The position numbers and the translations under genes were made by a program. Shown piece after piece: positions 14,217 to 18,262 of a stretch of 18,262 nucleotides of DNA. Below the pieces are notes generated by a model. That model did no database searches. It was given only the letters and a program-made list of their open reading frames with translations, and had not been told where the DNA came from. Numbering within the stretch: position 1 is the first letter of the stretch; every line of letters begins with the position of its first letter. Source of the stretch: DASYLJ01 sp036009625 (GTDB taxonomy: Bacteria; Desulfobacterota; Binatia; DP-6); the NCBI GenBank assembly GCA_036009625.1, contig DASYLJ010000198.1, positions 1 through 18,262 on the forward strand, written 5' to 3'.

Positions 14217-15464
14217 TCAGGGGGTGAACATCAACGTGCCGGCGAGACCGGGTTCGCTGATCTCGCGCAGCATCTCGCCGGTCATGGCGTCGTGCACCGT
14301 GATCGACGGTGGCATGGAGCTGCCCGCCAGCAGGACCGGATTCGCGTCCTGCGTGACCACGATGCGCTCGACGCCGGGGTTCGGCAGGCTCTTCTCGAGC
14401 GCCCACCGGCTGAGACTTCCGCTCGTCGTGCTCGGGTCGATCGCGCTCTGCAGTGCGATGAAGCTCACGAGCGGGTTCACGACCGAGAGCTGCTGCAGGC
14501 GGCGGTGGTTGGCGAGGTCGTACACCCACACCTCGGTGCCGGGATCCTTGTGCGTGTCCGGGCCGCCCTGGTGCATGAGGACGTAGAGACGACCCGACGC
14601 GCTGTGGACGGCGAGATGCTGCAGGCCGCCGACGCGCCAATTGCCCTGCCGGTCGGCGTCGTCGAGCAGCGGCCAGGGCTCACCGAAGGCGAGCTGCGGG
14701 CCGGAGACGTCGACCGGATGGATCACGCCGGCGAACGAGACGAACAACCACTCGTTGCCGCGACGGACCGCTTTCTCGGTGATCGGGTCTTCGATCGGCT
14801 TGAAGAAGGGCGCGGTGCGCTCGACCTTGGGCGCGCCGCCGGCCTCGTCCAGAGAAACGGTGAGCGCGGCGCCGTTGGCGCACAGCATGAAGAAGCGGCG
14901 CGGTCCGGCGGCGAACACGAGGCTGCAGCCCGGTGTCGGCACCTCGGCGGTGAAGGTGCGGCTCTTCACGTCGACGATCGATAGGGACGTGAGCGGCGTC
15001 AGGTTGAAGACGGCCATGAAGCGGCCGTCGTCGGAGAGTGCGCTGGCGGCATTGCCCGGGAAGTACTCGGCCCGGCGCGGCGGGATGCCGATCTCGGCGA
15101 GCGGCGCCAGGGAGCGGCCGTCGTACACCGTGACGACGTCGGTACGGTCGCCGCGGACCCCGCGCGAGTAGTAGCTCTCGGCGATGTAGATCTCGCGGTG
15201 GTCGGGCGAGAAGACGGGGAAGATCACGAAGCCGACGCCGGCGGAGCCCGAGTTGATGGTGCCGAGCATGCGGCCCGAGTCGCCGTCGAAGAGCGCCGTG
15301 CGCTTCAGCAGGGTGTCGCTCTGCCAGAACCAGTGCGGTGCCGGTGACTCGGGCAGGGTCACGACCGCGCCGACCGTCTCGGGCTCGGGCTCGGCCCGTG
15401 CTGGCGCCACGGAGATGGCTGCGGCGAGCGCGATGGCGGCGGCGATGATCGCGGCACGTGGCAC
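14217..15464 (-). CDS. TTQ amine dehydrogenase heavy (large) chain, 415 aa
   Basis: A Sec signal peptide spans residues 1-24 (AAIIAAAIALAAAISVAPARA). The mature part is a beta-propeller of the MauB/AauB family. Recognisable strands include EIYIAESYYSRGVRGDRTD (about 91-109), SLSIVDVKSRTF, RFFMLCANG, a WRVGGLQHLAVH stretch and a final blade with ITVHDAMTGEMLREI, which closely parallels the end of methylamine dehydrogenase heavy chain. It pairs with the light chain to shape the substrate channel in an alpha2beta2 periplasmic enzyme. The overall reaction converts a primary amine to aldehyde and ammonia with electrons passed to a carrier. I chose the GTG at 15464 because it places the signal peptide at the N-terminus and lies 6 nt after a TATAGC -10 hexamer; there is no Shine-Dalgarno sequence. 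It is the first gene of the operon. Confidence 0.9.
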   Translation of the reverse strand: MPRAAIIAAAIALAAAISVAPARAEPEPETVGAVVTLPESPAPHWFWQSDTLLKRTALFDGDSGRMLGTINSGSAGVGFVIFPVFSPDHREIYIAESYYSRGVRGDRTDVVTVYDGRSLAPLAEIGIPPRRAEYFPGNAASALSDDGRFMAVFNLTPLTSLSIVDVKSRTFTAEVPTPGCSLVFAAGPRRFFMLCANGAALTVSLDEAGGAPKVERTAPFFKPIEDPITEKAVRRGNEWLFVSFAGVIHPVDVSGPQLAFGEPWPLLDDADRQGNWRVGGLQHLAVHSASGRLYVLMHQGGPDTHKDPGTEVWVYDLANHRRLQQLSVVNPLVSFIALQSAIDPSTTSGSLSRWALEKSLPNPGVERIVVTQDANPVLLAGSSMPPSITVHDAMTGEMLREISEPGLAGTLMFTP

Positions 15465-15470
15465 GCGGCG

Positions 15471-15501
15471 GCTATAGCATGCGTCGTGCGGGTGGGGACA
15501 A
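15471..15501 (-). promoter_or_regulatory. Candidate promoter of the amine dehydrogenase operon
   Basis: Reading leftward, TTGTCC (15501-15496) and TATAGC (15476-15471) are separated by 19 nt. The -10 is preceded by TGC, making an extended -10 (TGnTATAGC) that could offset the long spacer. It ends 6 nt before the GTG at 15464, implying a leaderless message. Confidence 0.4.
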
Positions 15502-15507
15502 GCCGGA

Positions 15508-15539
15508 TTGACCCTCCTGACCACCGGTCTAAACACCGG
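15508..15539 (+). promoter_or_regulatory. Candidate promoter and overlapping dyad ahead of the small periplasmic protein
   Basis: TTGACC (15508-15513, five of six to TTGACA), a 16-nt spacer and TAAACA (15530-15535) lie 8 nt before ATG 15544. The -10 sits inside a dyad, CCGGT-CTAAAC-ACCGG (15524-15539), that could be a repressor site. The region is divergent with the amine dehydrogenase promoter. Confidence 0.3.
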
Positions 15540-15543
15540 ATGC

Positions 15544-15807
15544 ATGAGCAATCCGACGATCCGGACGAGGCACCGCTGGCTTGTGGCCGTCACCCTGTTG
15601 CTGGCCGCGGCGGGGGGCACGGTGGCGACGCGGGCCGTGGCCGACCAACCGAAGATGGAGCAGGCCCTCACCTCGCTGCGCGAGGCGCGCGGGCTCCTGA
15701 AAGAGGCCAACGCCAACAAGGGCGGCCACCGCGCCAAGGCGGTCGATCTCGTCGAGGCCGCCATCAAGGAAGTCGAGGCCGGCATCCAGTACGACCGCGA
15801 GCGCTGA
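15544..15807 (+). CDS. Small exported helical protein of a widespread uncharacterised family, 87 aa
   Basis: A signal peptide covers residues 1-33 (WLVAVTLLLAAAGG, then TRAVA|D). The 54-residue mature part is a helical hairpin, KMEQALTSLREARGLLKEA then ANKGGHRAKAVDLVEAAIKEVEAGI. It matches the pattern ALxxLxxAxxxLxxAxxNKGGHRxKAxxLVxxAIxEVxxGI, which I recall from many small periplasmic hypothetical proteins of proteobacteria. Function is unknown. ATG 15544 was chosen over the in-frame TTG at 15508 because it gives a compact signal peptide; no Shine-Dalgarno sequence is visible. It is divergent from the amine dehydrogenase operon with a 79-bp shared region, and 55 bp upstream of the Ada-AlkA gene. 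Confidence 0.75.
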   Translation: MSNPTIRTRHRWLVAVTLLLAAAGGTVATRAVADQPKMEQALTSLREARGLLKEANANKGGHRAKAVDLVEAAIKEVEAGIQYDRER

Positions 15808-15850
15808 CGACCAGGTCCGTCCATTGCCAGCCTCGGGGCGGACCGTGGGA

Positions 15851-15856
15851 TAGTAC
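15851..15856 (+). promoter_or_regulatory. Candidate -10 box for the Ada-AlkA gene
   Basis: TAGTAC ends exactly 6 nt before the GTG start at 15863. A possible -35, TTGCCA (15824-15829), is 21 nt upstream, which is long; shifting to GATAGT (15849-15854) gives 19 nt. No recognised Ada box is visible. Confidence 0.25.
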
Positions 15857-15862
15857 GGGTGC

Positions 15863-17311
15863 GTGACTCTCGACCCGCGCCGCTGCTACCGCGCCATCCT
15901 GGCCCGCGACGTCCGCTTCGACGGGCGCTTCTTCACGGCCGTGCGGACGACCGGCATCTACTGTCGGCCGGTGTGTCCGGTGCGCCCCCCGAAGCTCGAG
16001 AACATGATCTTCGTGCCGTGCGCGGCGGCCGCCGAGGCCATGGGCTACCGGCCGTGCATGCGGTGTCGGCCCGAGACGGCGCCGGGCACGCCGGCGTGGA
16101 TGGGCAGCTCGGCGGTGGTGACGCGCGCGCTCCGTCTCATCGACGAGGATGCGCTCGACGGCGACGACGTCGAGGCGTTCGCACAGCGCCTCGGCATCGG
16201 CGGCCGCCAGCTCCGGCGTCTGTTCGCACGCCACCTGGGCGCGTCGCCTGGCGAGGTGGCGCGGGTCCGGCGGGTGCATTTCGCGCGTGCGCTGATCGAC
16301 GAGACCGACCTGCCGATGACGCAGGTGGCGTTGTCGGCGGGCTTCCGCAGCATCCGCCAGTTCAACCACGCCGTGCGCGCGACGTTCCGCACGTCGCCGA
16401 CGGTCCTGCGCCGCCGGCGGACGCGCGAGACCACGGACGGCGCGCTGCTGGTCCGGCTGCCGTACCGTCCGCCGTACGCGTGGGACGACATGCTCGGATT
16501 CCTCGCGGCGCGCGCCGTGCCTGGCGTCGAGCACGTCACCGCCGGCGTCTACACCCGAGTGATCACGCTCGGCGATGATGCCGGCACGGTCGCCATCTCC
16601 GATCCCGGTCGCGGCAGCTGGCTCGAGATGCGGGTGACGCTGCCCGCGTCCGCCGGATTGATCCGGATCGTCGAGCGCGCCCGCCGCCTGTTCGACCTCG
16701 CGGCCGATCCGCACGAGATCGCGCGTCATCTGCGGCGGAGCCCGCGGCTCAAGGGGTTGGTCGCGACGCGACCCGGGCTGCGCGTGCCCGGCGCCTGGGA
16801 TCCCTTCGAGCTCGCGATCCGGGCGATTCTCGGTCAACAGGTGACGGTGCGCGGCGCGACCACGCTGACCGGGCGACTGGTGACGGCCTTCGGTCTCCCG
16901 TTCGAGACCGGCCTGGCGGGGCTCACGCACGTGTTCCCCGCGCCGGCAACGCTCGTCGATGCCGACGTCGAGCGTATCGGTATCCCTGGCGCCCGCGCGT
17001 CCACGATCCGCGCCCTGTCCCGTGCGGTCGCCGACGGCACGCTCGTGCTCGACGCCACCGAGGACCTCGAGGCGACGGAGGCGCGGCTCACGGCCGTCCC
17101 CGGCATCGGCCCGTGGACGGCGAGCTACATCGCCATGCGCGCTTTCGGCGAGCCCGACGCATTCCCGGCCGGCGACCTCGGCGTGCGCCGCGCGCTCGGG
17201 AACGGTGCCGGCCCCTTGTCCGAGCGCGCCGTGCGCGAGGTCGCGGACGCCTGGCGTCCGTGGCGCGCATACGCGCTCCTGCACCTCTGGAACGAGGAGA
17301 CACATCGATGA
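15863..17311 (+). CDS. Ada N-domain / AraC-type HTH / AlkA DNA-3-methyladenine glycosylase fusion, 482 aa
   Basis: Three modules are visible. Residues 1-75 are the Ada zinc domain, with the four Zn-binding cysteines C34, C38, C65 and C68 (GIYCRPVCPVRPP, RPCMRCRPE); C34 should be the residue that accepts methyl groups from DNA phosphotriesters. Residues about 83-185 form an AraC-type double helix-turn-helix. Residues about 193-482 are AlkA: an N-terminal beta domain, then the HhH-GPD fold with VPGIGPWTASYIAMRA and catalytic Asp438 (FPAGDLGVRRA). The protein should sense alkylation, activate its own operon and excise alkylated purines. The same architecture is known as AdaA-AlkA in mycobacteria. 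The Ada O6-methylguanine methyltransferase domain is absent. The GTG start has no Shine-Dalgarno sequence. The stop overlaps the next gene by 4 bp. Confidence 0.92.
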   Translation: MTLDPRRCYRAILARDVRFDGRFFTAVRTTGIYCRPVCPVRPPKLENMIFVPCAAAAEAMGYRPCMRCRPETAPGTPAWMGSSAVVTRALRLIDEDALDGDDVEAFAQRLGIGGRQLRRLFARHLGASPGEVARVRRVHFARALIDETDLPMTQVALSAGFRSIRQFNHAVRATFRTSPTVLRRRRTRETTDGALLVRLPYRPPYAWDDMLGFLAARAVPGVEHVTAGVYTRVITLGDDAGTVAISDPGRGSWLEMRVTLPASAGLIRIVERARRLFDLAADPHEIARHLRRSPRLKGLVATRPGLRVPGAWDPFELAIRAILGQQVTVRGATTLTGRLVTAFGLPFETGLAGLTHVFPAPATLVDADVERIGIPGARASTIRALSRAVADGTLVLDATEDLEATEARLTAVPGIGPWTASYIAMRAFGEPDAFPAGDLGVRRALGNGAGPLSERAVREVADAWRPWRAYALLHLWNEETHR

Positions 17312-18105
17312 CGACGACTGCCGACCGTGCAGCCACGTTCCGCGCCCTGCATCGACCCGGCGCGCCGCTCGTGCTCGTGAACGCGTGGGACGCCGCCAGC
17401 GCCTGCGTCTTCGCCGAGGCCGGTGCGCCGGCCATTGCCACCAGCAGCGCCGCGCTGGCGTGGTCGCTCGGCTATGCCGACGGCCAGCACCTGCCGCTGC
17501 CGCTCCTCGTCGAGACGGTGGCGCGGATCGTGCGCGTCGTCGACGTGCCGGTCAGCGTCGACCTCGAAGCGGGCTACGGTGCGACGCCGGACGCCGTGTG
17601 CGCGGCCGTGCGGCAGGTGGTCGATGCCGGCGGCATCGGCATCAACATCGAGGACGGTGATGGCGACCCGACCGTATTGGCGGCGAAGATCGCCGCCATC
17701 CGCGCGCTCGAGCTGCCGCTGTTCGTGAACGCCCGATGCGACGTCTTCCTACGGGGCTTGGGTGCACCCGAAGGACGACTCGCGGAGGCGGAGCGTCGCG
17801 GCCGGCAGTACGCCGCGGCGGGGGCCGACGGCATCTTCGTGCCCGCCCTGCTCGACCTCGACGCCGTGGCGCACCTGGCGCGGGCCCTACCGCGACCGCT
17901 CAACGTGCTCGCCTGGTCGGGAGCGCCGTCGGTGCCGGACTTCGCGGCGGCTGGGGTCGCACGGGTGAGCGTCGGGTGCTCGCCCATGCAGGCCACGCTC
18001 GGGCTGGCGCGACGGATGGCGAAGGAGCTCCTCGGGGCCGGAACGTATGCGGCGATGGGCGACGGGCTGTCGGTGGGCGAGGTGAACGGGCTCTTCGCAC
18101 GGTAG
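17308..18105 (+). CDS. Isocitrate lyase/PEP mutase-family enzyme of unknown substrate, 265 aa
   Basis: The protein is a single TIM-barrel of normal length. Family motifs are VLVNAWDAASA (23-33), VDLEAGYG (84-91, metal-binding Asp85), GINIEDG (111-117) and NARCDVF (141-147). It lacks the KKCGH catalytic loop of isocitrate/methylisocitrate lyases and the PK-NS loop of PEP mutase, so it belongs to the broad uncharacterised branch. That branch makes or breaks C-C or C-P bonds in 2-oxo acid or phosphonate-type substrates. The start is firm: ATG 17308 overlaps the Ada-AlkA stop (ATGA) and GAGGAG (17294-17299) lies 8 nt upstream. Translational coupling to a DNA-repair gene suggests induction by alkylation damage, but the biochemical link is unclear. 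The cytosolic location is inferred from the absence of a signal peptide. Confidence 0.88.
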   Translation: MTTTADRAATFRALHRPGAPLVLVNAWDAASACVFAEAGAPAIATSSAALAWSLGYADGQHLPLPLLVETVARIVRVVDVPVSVDLEAGYGATPDAVCAAVRQVVDAGGIGINIEDGDGDPTVLAAKIAAIRALELPLFVNARCDVFLRGLGAPEGRLAEAERRGRQYAAAGADGIFVPALLDLDAVAHLARALPRPLNVLAWSGAPSVPDFAAAGVARVSVGCSPMQATLGLARRMAKELLGAGTYAAMGDGLSVGEVNGLFAR

Positions 18106-18262
18106 CCCGGCCCGCAGCAGGGCATGGCGTCTGCGGTCAGTCGAGGCCTCGATGGCACACCTGGGCCACGCGACGGTATGGGCCGTGTCTCTATCGGCAC
18201 ACCCGAGCCCGCCGTGTCCGCGCCGGTGGTGGGTTTCTCACGCGGCGTCTCATTTGCAGTCT
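18106..18262. other. Right-end region with no confident gene
   Basis: No terminator with a T-run is visible after the 18105 stop. A 12-bp perfect palindrome, TCGAGGCCTCGA, lies at 18141-18152. A rightward frame opens at ATG 18178 (MGRVSIGTPEPAVSAP) and stays open to the edge, but it has no Shine-Dalgarno sequence or -10 in the expected place. Confidence 0.4.

Noticed and set aside
13078..14640. Minus-strand frame of 520 codons ending with MauD
   Set aside because: Only the part from 13692 is MauD. Upstream it overlaps mauE and the heavy-chain gene in the wrong frame, and an ATGA overlap with a Shine-Dalgarno sequence marks the true start.
18178..18262. Edge ORF starting MGRVSIGTPEPAVSAP and open to the right end
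   Set aside because: It has 28 codons with no Shine-Dalgarno sequence, no -10 at the leaderless position and only moderate G/C at third positions. It is too short to judge without the adjoining sequence.

Overview
The window is GC-rich, densely packed bacterial DNA from an apparently Gram-negative organism. Signs of this are periplasmic amine dehydrogenase machinery, a Tat-type signal, several Sec signal peptides and a UbiB-family protein. There is no rRNA, tRNA, insertion sequence, CRISPR array or integrase, so it reads as ordinary chromosome. The mix of a quinoprotein amine dehydrogenase, B12/radical SAM enzymes and a secreted beta-helix protein with a distinctive C-terminal domain fits an uncultured deltaproteobacterial or Binatota-like lineage. 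That placement is inference from memory, not from any search.

Layout, left to right. (1) The start of a leftward gene runs off the left edge (1-29). It is followed by a 53-residue small ORF, a secreted protein of unknown function and a 503-residue tandem nitroreductase/SagB-like flavoprotein (264-2693, rightward). (2) A rightward pair encodes a large secreted parallel beta-helix protein and a secreted collagen-like protein ending in a phage-tail-collar domain (2956-5961). (3) A SPASM-type radical SAM protein (leftward) and a B12-binding radical SAM protein (rightward) diverge from a 97-bp region. The second is followed 12 bp later by a UbiB/ABC1-family kinase-like protein (5963-10307). (4) Leftward come a cytochrome P450 and a histone H1-like Lys/Ala-rich protein (10314-11975). 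(5) A tight leftward five-gene operon (15464 to 12094) encodes the heavy chain, MauE, MauD, light chain and a monoheme cytochrome c of a tryptophan tryptophylquinone (TTQ) amine dehydrogenase. A hairpin plus T-run closes it. (6) Rightward lie a small periplasmic helical protein, an Ada-AraC-AlkA fusion for alkylation repair, and an overlapping isocitrate lyase/PEP mutase-family enzyme (15544-18105).

How the genes work together. The amine dehydrogenase operon is the clearest system. Heavy and light chains form the periplasmic enzyme, MauD and MauE support light-chain disulfide formation, and the cytochrome is a likely electron acceptor. The light chain keeps both TTQ tryptophans and has 14 cysteines. 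That count, together with the B-E-D-A-cytochrome gene order, points to the aromatic amine dehydrogenase (Aau) branch rather than classical methylamine dehydrogenase. The divergent radical SAM pair with the UbiB-like protein and the P450 could be an uncharacterised biosynthetic locus, but no substrate can be named.

Several transcription-unit-leading genes lack a Shine-Dalgarno sequence. Instead they have a -10-like hexamer exactly 6 nt before the start codon, which suggests leaderless mRNAs. Genes elsewhere in the window have good Shine-Dalgarno sequences.
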